NCBI GenBank assembly: GCA_021772555.1
Contig: JAJFLT010000369.1
Span: 1 to 9,102, forward strand
Direction: 5' to 3'
DNA length: 9,102 nucleotides
Origin: Opitutales bacterium
GTDB taxonomy: Bacteria > Verrucomicrobiota > Verrucomicrobiia > Opitutales > UBA2987
Both the position numbers and the translations under genes were made by a program. Positions 1 to 7,488 of the stretch are shown here, piece after piece (positions within the stretch are counted from its first letter, which is position 1; every line of letters begins with the position of its first letter). Under the pieces are notes generated by a model, which was not told the origin of the DNA, did not search any database, and worked only from the letters and a program-made list of their open reading frames with translations.

Positions 1-2
1 AC

Positions 3-1064
3 AGCACGCATTTCAACCGGCTGATGGATGAAATACGTCAACGGATCGACAGTGGCCGTTACGGACCGCAAATCTACACCATCACCGGCAAAGCGGTTCT
101 CGTCTCGGCCGCCGTGGACAAAATCGCCGTCAGCCAGATCGTTTCCCTGGGGAGCATTGCGGGCCTGCTCTTTATCATTACCTGCGTTCTTTTTATCTCA
201 CTGCGCTGCGGCCTCTATGCGGTTATGGCGAACATGTTCTCGGTGGCGGTTCTCTTCGCCATAATGGGCCTTCTGGGCATCCCTCTCAATGTAGGCACGT
301 GCATGGTGGCGGCCATCACCATCGGCATCGGGGTGGACGATACTCTCCATTTGATGGTGCGTTACAACAAGGAATTGAAAAACCTCAAGGACGAGAAAAA
401 AGCCCTCCACCAGGCCCTCAAGGATGAGCTTATTCCGGTTCTGGTCACCTCATTGGGACTTTCCGGAGGGTTTCTCATGCTGGGTTTTTCCAGTTTCGTT
501 CCCGTCCAGCAATTCGGTATGCTGAGCGCATTCGTTGTCATTATGGCGGTCGTTACTGATATCATTTTGACCCCCGCCCTTTTATCCACCATTCGCCTCA
601 TAACCATCTGGGACCTTCTCGGGCTGGAGTTACGAAAATCTCTGCGCGAGCGCTCCAGTCTGTTTCAGGGATTGAGCGGCATGCAGGTGAAAAAATTTCT
701 TCTCCTCTCACAATTGATAGATTGCAAAGCTGGCGATCATATCATTGCCGATGGCGAATGGGGCAATGAAATGTATGTTGTGGTGGAGGGCGATCTCGAG
801 GTCTCTAAAATGCGTGATGGCAAAAAAGTCACCCTCAACGAATTGACCATGGGCGATGCTTTTGGCGAAATCGCCCTTATGGCCCGCAGCAAAAGGACCG
901 CCGATATTCATTCCCGTACCGATGCCAAACTGCTCTCCATCGACTGGGACTCCCTGGAAAAAATCCAGCGCACCTCGCCCCGTCTGGCGACCAAGATATA
1001 CCTCAACCTGGCCCGCATACTGGGAATGCGTTTCGTTCGTTCGCAAGACCAAATGGGCAAATAG
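3..1064 (+). CDS. RND/MMPL-family exporter, C-terminal part, fused to a cyclic nucleotide-binding domain (5' truncated by window)
   Basis: The reading frame is open to the window edge, so the Met at 24 is internal and the N-terminal half lies outside. Numbering from that Met, a short periplasmic stretch is followed by about five membrane segments (residues ~38-59, 65-86, 88-108, 136-156, 164-186), as expected for TM8-12 of an RND protein. The third carries GIGVDDTLH (102-110), the acidic proton-relay type motif of COG1033/HpnN-like exporters. After the last helix comes a cytoplasmic cNMP-binding/Crp-like beta-roll (~215-335) with the cassette FGEIALM...RTADI (280-295), including the Arg that normally contacts the cyclic-nucleotide phosphate. 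The family exports lipids and hydrophobic compounds using proton motive force. The extra domain suggests control by a cyclic nucleotide, which is inference. The sulfotransferase gene starts 38 bp downstream, so they are probably co-transcribed. The family is secure; the cargo is unknown. Confidence 0.88.
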   Translation, partial: STHFNRLMDEIRQRIDSGRYGPQIYTITGKAVLVSAAVDKIAVSQIVSLGSIAGLLFIITCVLFISLRCGLYAVMANMFSVAVLFAIMGLLGIPLNVGTCMVAAITIGIGVDDTLHLMVRYNKELKNLKDEKKALHQALKDELIPVLVTSLGLSGGFLMLGFSSFVPVQQFGMLSAFVVIMAVVTDIILTPALLSTIRLITIWDLLGLELRKSLRERSSLFQGLSGMQVKKFLLLSQLIDCKAGDHIIADGEWGNEMYVVVEGDLEVSKMRDGKKVTLNELTMGDAFGEIALMARSKRTADIHSRTDAKLLSIDWDSLEKIQRTSPRLATKIYLNLARILGMRFVRSQDQMGK

Positions 1065-1090
1065 ACCCGGCCTGAACTCCGGCTTTCCAC

Positions 1091-1096
1091 GAGGAC
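1091..1096 (+). promoter_or_regulatory. Shine-Dalgarno (GAGGAC) for the 1103 gene
   Basis: GAGG lies 8 nt before the ATG at 1103, supporting this start. It sits in the 38-bp gap after the exporter stop, consistent with translation from a shared transcript. Confidence 0.65.
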
Positions 1097-1102
1097 AATT
1101 CC

Positions 1103-2605
1103 ATGCAGGTAAATAATTCCTACATCATCTGCTCCCTGCCACGTTCCGGCAGCACCTTGCTGGCGGCGGCCTTGGCCAAAACGGGATTGGCGGGAAATCC
1201 ACAGGAGTTTTTCAAAGAAGATTCACTGGCGGTCTGGAAAGGCCGGCTGGATTTAGGCCCTGACACCTCTCTGGAAAAAAGTGTAACCGAAGTAGTCGAA
1301 ACCACACGCAGCGACAATGGCCTATTCGGCCAAAAGGTTATGTGGAACCACCTGGAAAAACTGGTCGTTGATCTGGGTGCAAAAGCCGCGAATTTCAATG
1401 ACTTGCCTACCCATGAACTGGTGAAAGTGTTTTTTCCCGAAGCCAAAATGATTTTCATCCGGCGGGAGGACAAATTGAAACAGGCCATTTCCTTCCTCAA
1501 GGCCATGCAGTTGGAAGTATGGCACCAATTTACCGGAACCGAAATAGAGGAAGATGGCCTTAGATTCGATTATCGTGAGATTAACGTCCTGATGCAAAAT
1601 ATGGAAGAACAGGAGCGACAATGGCGGGAGCTTTTCGAAAAGGGAAATTTCAATTATTATGAAACCACCTATGAAACCCTTATTGCCGATTACGAAAATA
1701 CTATTACCCGGATTCTGGAATTCCTGGGTCTTGGAACTGTTGAGATTCCCTCTGCTGACGAACTTGGCTTTATCCCCACCCGCAGCAAAATCAACTCTCG
1801 TTGGGAAAAGGAATACATCGAAGTCGATGAAAAGGTGCGCGAATTCGACCAATCGAATATTAGGAAAGAATTACCCGATAGTGGTTTCCATGCATCCATC
1901 ACGACCGACCAAGAGGAATGGAGAGTTTGCGATTATCAGCAATTTGCCGTAAACATAAATGTTGAAAACACAAGCGATTGCCTGTGGAGAAGTGTTGGAT
2001 CGGGAAAATTCCGCTATTGGATTCGATTGAAGTGTGAGTGGAAAGACGAAAGTGGAAACTCTGTTAAAACCAACTGGGCCAATCTCGACGCAGATTGCCA
2101 TCCGGGGGAAACGGCGGCATTTAGCCTACTGCAGCACGCTCCTGAAAAAATTGGTGATTATACTATCGAAATCGATTTGGTGCAGGACGGGGTGGCCTCT
2201 TTTTCAGAAAAGGGAAACGAGCGGCTCATTATTCCGGTAACGGTTGCACTCAGTGAATGGCAATCCCGTATTGAGGATTATTTTGGGGAATACCGGCAGC
2301 TATCCCGCAATTACATTCATGTGCCCTGGTTCGGAGCTTTGGAAATCTCCAAATTTCCCGCCGTTTACCACCGGGCGCACGGCTGGCTCTACTGTGACGA
2401 CCAGGGTGCGGCTACAGATTCATTCTGGTTTAAAACCGAAGGCATGGGCTATCTGTGGACCTCAAAAGAAAAATATCCCCTCATGTACAGCGACGAAAGG
2501 AAGGCCTGGCTGGAATACCTCAGCGATACCCATGATCCCCCGAAATACCGGGATCCGGAAACAGGCGTAAGCCATGCTGGCATACGAAGTAAATTCGAAT
2601 CTTAG
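1103..2605 (+). CDS. Stf0-type PAPS-dependent sulfotransferase with C-terminal beta-sandwich and Trp/Tyr-rich modules
   Basis: Residues 1-250 form a complete Stf0/NodH-like sulfotransferase, which moves sulfate from PAPS to a carbohydrate hydroxyl. The 5'-phosphosulfate loop is LPRSGSTLL (12-20), NPQEFF (32-37) places Glu35 at the proposed catalytic base of mycobacterial Stf0, and the 3'-phosphate motif is RREDKLKQAIS (120-130). RSKINSRWEKEY (227-238) matches the conserved C-terminal element of the family. Such enzymes usually end near 250-270 aa; this one has 500. Residues ~262-385 look like an Ig-like beta-sandwich (alternating strands, no catalytic motif). Residues ~405-475 are rich in aromatic residues (GWLY, SFWF, GYLWTSKEKYP, AWLEYL) and resemble C-terminal modules I recall from surface proteins of environmental bacteria. 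There is no signal peptide, so a cytoplasmic location is expected. The start is supported by GAGG at 1091. The stop overlaps the convergent gene. Function of the tail is unknown. Confidence 0.9.
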   Translation: MQVNNSYIICSLPRSGSTLLAAALAKTGLAGNPQEFFKEDSLAVWKGRLDLGPDTSLEKSVTEVVETTRSDNGLFGQKVMWNHLEKLVVDLGAKAANFNDLPTHELVKVFFPEAKMIFIRREDKLKQAISFLKAMQLEVWHQFTGTEIEEDGLRFDYREINVLMQNMEEQERQWRELFEKGNFNYYETTYETLIADYENTITRILEFLGLGTVEIPSADELGFIPTRSKINSRWEKEYIEVDEKVREFDQSNIRKELPDSGFHASITTDQEEWRVCDYQQFAVNINVENTSDCLWRSVGSGKFRYWIRLKCEWKDESGNSVKTNWANLDADCHPGETAAFSLLQHAPEKIGDYTIEIDLVQDGVASFSEKGNERLIIPVTVALSEWQSRIEDYFGEYRQLSRNYIHVPWFGALEISKFPAVYHRAHGWLYCDDQGAATDSFWFKTEGMGYLWTSKEKYPLMYSDERKAWLEYLSDTHDPPKYRDPETGVSHAGIRSKFES

Positions 2606-3396
2606 CCCTCCGCTGTCCGAGTGGAATCTTCACCAGTGGAAGAAGATTTTTTCAATTTCGCTTCCATGGCTAAAAACATTTGTTCCCATTCGTCGTTGAT
2701 GTGGTCGGCTTGTTTCAATAGGTACCTGGGCTCGAACTGCAAATCGGGTGGGTATTCGATACCCAGAAAATCGAGCACGGCAAGAGCGGTTTCCTCGAAA
2801 TTCTCAGCCAGATCTTCATAGATGATCTGTAGAGGCTCGATTCCGTTTGTAAGGAAAAACTGGTTCCAGCATTCTTCGCTTTTTATCGCAAAATTTAGGG
2901 ATTCCTTGATGTCCTCGTAGATGAATTCGGGTTCTCGTTCGTTTTCGTTGAATGCCAGTCCCCTCCATTGGGAATAAACTTTCGTTTGCTGGGCTTTGAC
3001 ACTGGATATGGCCTGGCGGATCTTGTTCCGGCGGATTAAATGGATAAATTGAAGTTTCGGGAAAATCTCATTCAATGCGTTGATGCCCCGTTGATTGTCA
3101 CAAACGGGCATGGCTTCCAGCAAACCCACATATTTTTCAAAACTACAACATCCCCACCAGAACGCATTGCACCCGAAAACCCCATTGGGGCCGGTTCCCT
3201 TTTCGTAAAGATAGTCCAGAAACTCGTCAGGCTTGTCGGGCAATAGCTCCGGCAGGTGGTGGCGTCCGGTTTCAAATTCCGGCTCCAGCCACTCCCCGGG
3301 ATTTCCGGCCAACCCCGTGGTTCTCAATGCCTCATTGAGCAGGTGAGTACCCGCTCTTTGCGTTGTGCAAATCAGGTAGCATAATGTCGGTTTCAT
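2602..3396 (-). CDS. Stf0-type sulfotransferase (paralog A)
   Basis: This 264-aa protein has the usual length of a single-domain Stf0 sulfotransferase. Visible motifs are a 5'-PAPS loop TTQRAGTHLL (11-20), NPGEW (32-36) with Glu35 at the position of the proposed catalytic base, the 3'-phosphate element IRRNKIRQAIS (121-131), and the conserved late motif LKQADHINDEWEQMF (227-241), which matches QADQRSDEW of mycobacterial Stf0. The loop has Ala15 where the other two copies have Ser, a mild departure that may or may not affect PAPS binding. The first 36 residues are nearly identical to the 6007-6768 protein, so the two are duplicates. The C-terminus ends in a Ser/Thr/Gly-rich tail after ~250. 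It is the last gene of the leftward series, 47 bp after the propeller gene. Only a distant purine stretch (GGAAG, 16 nt) precedes the ATG. The acceptor is unknown; a sugar or glycolipid is likely. Confidence 0.88.
   Translation of the reverse strand: MKPTLCYLICTTQRAGTHLLNEALRTTGLAGNPGEWLEPEFETGRHHLPELLPDKPDEFLDYLYEKGTGPNGVFGCNAFWWGCCSFEKYVGLLEAMPVCDNQRGINALNEIFPKLQFIHLIRRNKIRQAISSVKAQQTKVYSQWRGLAFNENEREPEFIYEDIKESLNFAIKSEECWNQFFLTNGIEPLQIIYEDLAENFEETALAVLDFLGIEYPPDLQFEPRYLLKQADHINDEWEQMFLAMEAKLKKSSSTGEDSTRTAEG
2625..2652 (+). terminator. Weak candidate intrinsic terminator after the + strand operon
   Basis: AATCTTC (2625-2631) and GAAGATT (2642-2648) can pair around a 10-nt loop, and the run of T continues to 2652. 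It starts about 20 nt after the stop of the 1103 gene, inside the last codons of the convergent sulfotransferase. The stem is short and A/T-rich, so it is only a possibility. Confidence 0.3.
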
Positions 3397-3443
3397 GAAT
3401 CAAATCGAAAAACTTCCTGCGCCTTTGCACGCGGTGAAGTGTC

Positions 3444-5954
3444 CTACCAAACGACTTCTGCCTGGGAGGATTCACGGTAAATGATCTCGATGGCGTCGAT
3501 TGCCACCAAGGTGCCCTCAGCCGCGGGATTTTTGTCTCCCAGAACACGCACTTCCAAAGTGTGGGTATCGCTTTCAAGCCCTTCAATCTGGGCGATGATC
3601 TGCTGTTTCTCAGGCGTCTCCGCATAGCAGTCGATAGTGCGAATGATTTTCCCATCCAATTTCAATTCCACCTTCCCGTAGCGTGGTCCCATAAACCCGT
3701 AGAGCCGTAATCCCACTCCGTGAAAGGAGAATTCCAAAGTTTGGCCTCGCTTCTCCGCCAAAGCCGTTCCCCAACCAATGGAGCCATCTAAAATTCTGTA
3801 ATTCCAATCGTTTCCCTTTTTGATCCAGGGAGGTCGCGAAACATCATAAAACTCCGAATTCGTTATATACCGAAATGTCTGCCCCTTATCCGTGGAAAGT
3901 ATGAAACCATTGTAGGTTCCCAGCAATATTGTGCCATCACTGTTATAGTTTGGCGACATCGCCATTGAGAACGCAGCATCAACTGGATTGCCCCGTGGGT
4001 AGGCACGTTTCCAATGCGCCCCCCTGTCATTTGATCGAAACAGCCCGCCTCCCAATGTAAGCACGTGCAGGGTCCCATCGTTTGCATAATCCTCTGAAAA
4101 AGAGAGTGAAAGCGGCTCATACCCGTCCAACCCATCTCCGCTCGTAGACCACGATTCTCCGCGGTCCATCGACTTCATAACTCCATTTGCCGTCAGCATG
4201 GAGCAAAATACTTCACCGCTGGCCTCAAAATCCGGTGCCACAAATAAATCACGCATCCATTGGTCGAGAACTTGCTCGAAAGTATCCCCGCCATCAACGG
4301 ATCGAAACAGGTATTTTTTTCCGACGAACAGGGTGGAATCCTGCGCGAAGTTCGGCGATAGACCTACTCGGTTGGTCCATGCAGAAGGAATTTGAGCGAT
4401 GGACTTCCAGGTAAGGCCTGCATCTTTGGAACGAAACACATCTCCTTTGATGCATACCGCATAGATCGTGCGGTCGCTGGAAAAATCCGGCGAGTAGGCG
4501 ACGGAGTAGATCGGCGACCCCCATCGAAATTCCTTCGGTTCGCTGGGCGCTTTGTGCTCCAACTGGATAACCTTCCAGGTGAGCCCGCCGTCGGTCGTTC
4601 GGCGAATTCCGCTACCGACACCAGTTATAAAAAGGGAATCTTGTGCATAGTTCGGGGAGGGAGCCATGCTGTAGGCGCCCCACTCCTGGTATCTCTGGAA
4701 AGTGTTGCGCCAGGACCGTCCACCATCCGATGAGATGAGGATGCCTTGACCATAACCACCGGCAAAAAGGGAATGGTCCTCCGCATAGGTCGGCGAGATG
4801 GCAACCCTGCGCCCCATGCGGGTTGGGTTGATGCTGCTTTCCTCCCAGGTGACGCCCCTGTCGCGTGATAAATACATACCTTCGAAAGTGCCGCTGAATA
4901 AGGTGGGATCTTGTGGGTAGGAAGGCGAAAAGCTGACTGATGTGTAATGGTTTCCCTGCGCCTGCCAATTCTCGTCCACCTGCAAATCCATCAATTGCCA
5001 GGAAAATCCGTTGTTTTTAGACAGAAAGACACCCTTTGCGGGAGTGGCGGCCATTAGGTGTCGAGGATAAGGATAACCGGGGGCAACAACGATGTCGTTC
5101 ACATTCGGGCCAATGTTTTCGGCAACCATGGGATGGAAAGTCTCGCCCCCATCTTTGGAGCGCAGAATGCCGGCCCCGTGAGTCGCCAACCAGAGAGTTT
5201 TATCGATCGAAAACTGGGGAGAGAAAGTGATCTTGCGAACGGAACCCGATACGGAAACAGCCTTCCAGCTATTACCGGCATCATGACTCACAAAAAGCCT
5301 GGAATCCTCCGTTGCCATGACGACTGTGCTGTCCTCCCGATAAGCGGGTGAAACGGCGAGCGCCAATATCTTGGCAGTGCCGGTGGGAAGTCCGCTCAAT
5401 TGATGATAGCCGTTTTCATCGTTACGGTAGAGTTGGTGATGGGATGCCGCGAAGAGGACACCCGCCGCCTCGGCAACGCCCCTGGCCAAAGCAATGTGCT
5501 GCAATCCGGTGTGTTCGGCAATGCGTTGCCAGGTACGGCCTCGGTCCGTGGTTTTTTCCAAACCAGCCGTGCCCACCAGATAGGCAGTTCCAGAGGCACA
5601 CCAATTGGGATCGATAACGATTTGGTGGATTCGACTGGACCGCATTCCCGATCGGGAGGACTCCCAGGTAAAACCACCGTCGTGGCTCGCCAGAAAGAGG
5701 TTTATAGAACCTTTTGAGGCGAGGAACACGGTTCCATCCTGGGTATAGTTCGGCGATACCGCAAAAGCGTCCACCACATCGTGGGGATGATGCCCATTTA
5801 CGAAGGCCGAATGTACGAACAAAGCGGCCACAACTGCCAATCCCTGCCGAATGATCCCCAAAAGCGAATGCCGGCTCGAATTAGCCGTAAATTCGGCCCG
5901 TTGATCTCGAAAAAATCGTTGATTGATTATCCTCTCGGGAAATCTTGCTTCCAT
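3444..5954 (-). CDS. Secreted BNR/Asp-box (sortilin/Ycf48-like) double beta-propeller with C-terminal putative carbohydrate-binding domain
   Basis: An 836-aa protein with a basic N-terminus and one hydrophobic stretch (~31-50) that reads as a signal peptide or signal anchor, so it should act outside the cytoplasm. Residues ~60-700 hold about 13 clear Asp-boxes of the form SxDxGxTW/F (for example SHDGGFTW, SKDGGETF, TTDGGLTW, STDKGQTF) plus one degenerate copy. They alternate with about 13 copies of a second motif, SPxYxxDxTLFxG. Fourteen blades would fit two seven-bladed propellers or a sortilin-like ring. Residues ~715-830 form a beta-sandwich of the type GVGLRLYGF...KVELKLDGK...HTLEVRV...VAIDAIEI, common as a putative carbohydrate-binding tail in secreted proteins. 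The Asp-box does not by itself mean sialidase: no catalytic Arg triad is evident. The start is supported by GGAG 8 nt upstream. It lies between the two paralogous sulfotransferases, suggesting it handles or recognises their product (inference). Confidence 0.85.
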   Translation of the reverse strand: MEARFPERIINQRFFRDQRAEFTANSSRHSLLGIIRQGLAVVAALFVHSAFVNGHHPHDVVDAFAVSPNYTQDGTVFLASKGSINLFLASHDGGFTWESSRSGMRSSRIHQIVIDPNWCASGTAYLVGTAGLEKTTDRGRTWQRIAEHTGLQHIALARGVAEAAGVLFAASHHQLYRNDENGYHQLSGLPTGTAKILALAVSPAYREDSTVVMATEDSRLFVSHDAGNSWKAVSVSGSVRKITFSPQFSIDKTLWLATHGAGILRSKDGGETFHPMVAENIGPNVNDIVVAPGYPYPRHLMAATPAKGVFLSKNNGFSWQLMDLQVDENWQAQGNHYTSVSFSPSYPQDPTLFSGTFEGMYLSRDRGVTWEESSINPTRMGRRVAISPTYAEDHSLFAGGYGQGILISSDGGRSWRNTFQRYQEWGAYSMAPSPNYAQDSLFITGVGSGIRRTTDGGLTWKVIQLEHKAPSEPKEFRWGSPIYSVAYSPDFSSDRTIYAVCIKGDVFRSKDAGLTWKSIAQIPSAWTNRVGLSPNFAQDSTLFVGKKYLFRSVDGGDTFEQVLDQWMRDLFVAPDFEASGEVFCSMLTANGVMKSMDRGESWSTSGDGLDGYEPLSLSFSEDYANDGTLHVLTLGGGLFRSNDRGAHWKRAYPRGNPVDAAFSMAMSPNYNSDGTILLGTYNGFILSTDKGQTFRYITNSEFYDVSRPPWIKKGNDWNYRILDGSIGWGTALAEKRGQTLEFSFHGVGLRLYGFMGPRYGKVELKLDGKIIRTIDCYAETPEKQQIIAQIEGLESDTHTLEVRVLGDKNPAAEGTLVAIDAIEIIYRESSQAEVVW

Positions 5955-5962
5955 TTTGTCAT

Positions 5963-5966
5963 CTCC
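5963..5966 (-). promoter_or_regulatory. Shine-Dalgarno (GGAG) for the propeller gene
   Basis: On the minus strand GGAG lies 8 nt before the ATG at 5954. It favours this start over a TTG nearer the hydrophobic segment, leaving an N-region of about 30 residues before the membrane stretch. Confidence 0.6.
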
Positions 5967-6006
5967 AATTTAACAATATTTTTTGCGAATTGTCGGTATC
6001 CGTCGC

Positions 6007-6768
6007 TCAGGAGTTGGTGTTTTCCTTGGAAGATTGGGCGAGAAATCGTTGGACCCATTCATCATTTATATGATTGGCCTGTTTGATCAGTATCCTTTGG
6101 GCAAAACTTAGATCCGCGGGATAATCGATCCCTAAAAAATCGAGCACCCCAAGCGCCGTCTCTTCGAAGGATTCGGCAAGGTCCTCATAGACGATCCTGA
6201 ATGGTTTAATCTCGTTTTCGTTAAAAAATTTTGCCCACGATTTATCCCCGTTTATGGCATGCTCCAACATCGTCCGAATGGAATAGTAGTCATACTTTGG
6301 TTCCTTGAAATTATCGGCTTTTTTGCCTTTCCATTGATGAAACACCTTGGTTTGCAGAACCTTGGAATGCGAAACCGCCTGCTGAAGTTTATTTTTGCGA
6401 ATCAAATAAATAAAATGAAGGTTGGGAAATATTTTTCTCAAGGCCTCGATCCCTTTCCGGTTCTCGCAAACCGGAAAACCTTCCAGAATATTTATATACT
6501 TAGTAAGTAGATTATGATTCCGGCCGGACCACATGATATTGCACCCGAATACTCCGTTCGGTCCGGTCCCTTTTTCATAGAGGTATTGCAGAAATTCATC
6601 CGGATGAGACTGCCCTAGGTCCATGATAGGATTCCGCTCCGTCTCATTATCCCATTCAAACCATTCTCCGGGTGTCCCGGCCAAACCAGTATTACGAAGG
6701 GCTTCGTTAAGCAAATGGGTGCCTGATCGCTGGGTTGTGCAGATCAAATAGCATAAATCCGGTTTCAT
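6007..6768 (-). CDS. Stf0-type sulfotransferase (paralog B)
   Basis: A 253-aa single-domain PAPS-dependent sulfotransferase. Motifs in order: TTQRSGTHLL (11-20) for the 5'-phosphosulfate, TPGEW (32-36) with Glu35 at the proposed base position, PDEFLQYLYEKGTGPNGVFG (56-75) shared almost exactly with paralog A, LIRKNKLQQAVS (122-133) for the 3'-phosphate, and IKQANHINDEWVQRF (228-242). Unlike paralog A it keeps the usual Ser in the loop. There is no signal peptide, so it acts in the cytoplasm. It starts 18 bp after the ABC ATPase stop and ends 52 bp before the propeller gene, so one transcript is likely. No Shine-Dalgarno is visible before the ATG (the upstream stretch is pyrimidine-rich). The gene looks richer in A+T than the ABC genes beside it (about 35% G+C in the line 6361-6420), a hint of separate origin. 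The substrate is unknown. Confidence 0.9.
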   Translation of the reverse strand: MKPDLCYLICTTQRSGTHLLNEALRNTGLAGTPGEWFEWDNETERNPIMDLGQSHPDEFLQYLYEKGTGPNGVFGCNIMWSGRNHNLLTKYINILEGFPVCENRKGIEALRKIFPNLHFIYLIRKNKLQQAVSHSKVLQTKVFHQWKGKKADNFKEPKYDYYSIRTMLEHAINGDKSWAKFFNENEIKPFRIVYEDLAESFEETALGVLDFLGIDYPADLSFAQRILIKQANHINDEWVQRFLAQSSKENTNS

Positions 6769-6786
6769 AGGGTTATGAAAGGAATA

Positions 6787-7488
6787 TTATGTTAAGTTGC
6801 CGTCAACCAAAGAAAAGGTCGTGTCGCATTGCTCGGCCAATTCGAGGTTGTGGGTGACAATGAGGACGGCCTGCCCTTTTTGGCGAGCCAGTCGGCAGAG
6901 TAATGCAAAAATGCTGTCTGAATTTTTCTGGTCGAGATTGCCGGTCGGTTCATCTGCCAGGAGAAGGCCGGGAAAATTGGCCAGCGCCCGCCCCACGGCC
7001 ACCCTTTGCTGCTCTCCGCCGGATAGATGGTAGGCCAGCCGATGGCCCTTGTCCTCCAGGCCGATGTCCTGCAGAATTTGCCCGCTGCGCTCATTCATCT
7101 CATTTTCCGTGAGGCGGTTGAGTTTTCGCATGGGCAGCATGATGTTTTCAGCCGCCGTGAATTCGGGCATGAGGAAATGAAATTGGAAAACAAAACCGAT
7201 ATGCTCATTGCGGGCCGGTGTGCGTTCGGCCTCCGAGGCCACCGTCATCTGCTTGCCCATCAGCCAGAGGTCGCCGTCATCGGGCCGGTCGAGTAACCCC
7301 AGCAGGTATAGCAGGGTGCTTTTCCCGCAGCCGCTCGGCCCCACCACAGCATGGACTTTTCCCGCCTCCAAAGAAAGACTGACGCCCCTCAAGGCATGCA
7401 CGCGATTTTCCTCGTTTCCCAGCCAACGGTGTAGATTGCTTGCTTTGAGGACAACGCCCTCTCCGTTTTCTGGTCTGGTTTCAGTCAT
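6787..7488 (-). CDS. ABC transporter ATP-binding protein, LolD/MacB-type
   Basis: A 233-aa ATPase that powers the FtsX-type permease encoded just upstream. All elements are present: Walker A GPSGCGKST (50-58), Q-loop FVFQFH (99-104, Gln102), signature LSGGEQQR (155-162), Walker B LLLADEPTG (175-183), and the switch His213 in VTHN. Length and sequence fit the LolD/FtsE/MacB-N group (ABC-type mechanotransmission or export, not import). The frame is open further upstream to 7704, but those residues overlap the permease gene and do not resemble the family. The start at 7488 has GGAGGA 7 nt before it and forms the classic ATGA overlap with the permease stop, so the pair is translationally coupled. 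The substrate is unknown: lipoprotein sorting, or export of a glycolipid or peptide, are possible. Confidence 0.95.
   Translation of the reverse strand: MTETRPENGEGVVLKASNLHRWLGNEENRVHALRGVSLSLEAGKVHAVVGPSGCGKSTLLYLLGLLDRPDDGDLWLMGKQMTVASEAERTPARNEHIGFVFQFHFLMPEFTAAENIMLPMRKLNRLTENEMNERSGQILQDIGLEDKGHRLAYHLSGGEQQRVAVGRALANFPGLLLADEPTGNLDQKNSDSIFALLCRLARQKGQAVLIVTHNLELAEQCDTTFSLVDGNLT

Noticed and set aside
1322..1852. A 176-codon antisense frame opposite the large sulfotransferase
   Set aside because: The sense strand encodes a clear Stf0 domain with all motifs; the antisense product has no family features.
2573..2585. A GCCA/TGGC mini-hairpin as a terminator for the leftward operon
   Set aside because: A 4-bp stem with a 3-nt loop and no T-run on the minus strand is too weak.
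4187..5717. Several antisense open frames of 60-113 codons opposite the propeller gene (for example 4392-4733, 5400-5717)
   Set aside because: They mirror a repetitive, G+C-balanced coding region, have no recognisable domain or ribosome site, and the sense protein explains the region.
3444..5954. Annotation of the propeller as a sialidase because of its BNR repeats
   Set aside because: Asp-boxes occur in many propellers (sortilin, Ycf48, GH74). The arginine triad and other GH33 catalytic signs were not seen.
6769..6786. A promoter in the short gap between ATPase and paralog B
   Set aside because: The gap is only 18 bp and no convincing -35/-10 pair is seen; co-transcription is simpler.
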